DNA of 64,000 nucleotides from Boswellia sacra (lineage: Eukaryota; Streptophyta; Magnoliopsida; Sapindales; Burseraceae), in the NCBI GenBank assembly GCA_013180625.2, contig SNVD02002577.1, positions 62,001 to 126,000 of the forward strand, written 5' to 3'. The position numbers and the translations under genes were made by a program. The notes under the pieces are model-generated. The model worked only from the letters and a program-made list of their open reading frames with translations, did not search any database and was not told the origin of the DNA. Each line of letters opens with the position of its first letter. The first letter of the stretch is position 1. Below are positions 63,659 through 64,000 of the stretch, piece by piece.

Positions 63659-64000
63659 AGAAGTCGATTTTGAACTGAGCATCATATATCTGATCTCTTT
63701 TTGTATCTAACGTTGTGTGTGAAAAGCAACATATAGGGTAGGCAGAAACGTATTACTCATGTATATCCTTAGAGCAAAATGATACAAAAAAGAAAATAGT
63801 TTTGTCTCTTTTTGGCTGTAAATTTCCTGAATAAATATGATGTTGATAACAATCTTAGTATCGCTTCAGTATAAGGTTGCTCTTGCTCCCCTATTTTTTC
63901 AAAATAGATCTTACTCAGACGAGAATCTCCATTAATAGAAGCGAAAGCTTGTTATGTCGAATGAGAAGTTCAAAAATAGAAGCAAAAGTACTGCTTCGGT
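63659..64000. other. 3' flank of the Aux/IAA gene
   Basis: This is the 3' UTR and beyond. An AATAAATATGATG stretch near 63,831 may be a polyadenylation signal. No further gene is seen before the window ends. Confidence 0.5.

Overview
This is nuclear DNA from a flowering plant (eudicot). The sequence shows AT-rich intergenic DNA, GT-AG spliced genes, plastid transit peptides, plant-only gene families (PLS-class PPR, PIF-type bHLH, Aux/IAA, ASY3, plastid PPOX) and plant-type CACTA, hAT, MULE and LTR elements. The overall look resembles a woody eudicot such as Citrus, but the species cannot be proved from the sequence alone.

Layout. 1-3.5 kb: the 3' part of an LTR retrotransposon whose 3' LTR ends inside an exon of a broken DUF1517 gene. 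3.5-9.65 kb: that DUF1517 pseudogene (copy A), split by a 4.4-kb CACTA transposon carrying same-orientation fragments of three unrelated host genes (S-adenosylhomocysteine hydrolase, BTAF1/MOT1-type helicase, TRB/SMH-type Myb). 10.7-23.1 kb: decayed PPR copies (A and C) interleaved with a tandem array of a small unrecognised gene. Five array copies lie at 11-17.7 kb and share a premature TAA; one intact copy lies at 22 kb. PPR copy C carries a 649-bp hAT-type MITE. 23.1-33.2 kb: a roughly 10-kb hAT element with a dead transposase gene, split by a second, unrelated 4.35-kb CACTA element. 33.4-37.3 kb: DUF1517 copy B (3' exons only) and the only intact PPR gene of the cluster. This is the sister block of 3.5-11 kb and preserves the empty target site of the Pack-CACTA.

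38.8-41.1 kb: a PIF-type bHLH gene (minus). 42.5-47.1 kb: a 4.6-kb Mutator-like element with long terminal inverted repeats, a 9-bp target duplication and an inactivated transposase. 47.9-53.3 kb: a complete nine-exon ASY3 meiotic axis gene (minus, 800 codons) with an E2F-type site upstream. 56.6-60.3 kb: a complete nine-exon plastid protoporphyrinogen oxidase gene (plus, 542 codons). 62.8-63.7 kb: a complete four-exon non-canonical Aux/IAA gene (plus, 162 codons) with an auxin-response-element pair and a G-box in its promoter.

The left 37 kb is therefore accessory DNA built by block duplication and nested transposition, and the right 26 kb is ordinary single-copy gene space with one MULE. 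No operon-like cooperation is expected between these genes. The most unusual structure is the multi-gene-fragment Pack-CACTA at 3,912-8,310; the least understood gene is the small tandemly amplified one.
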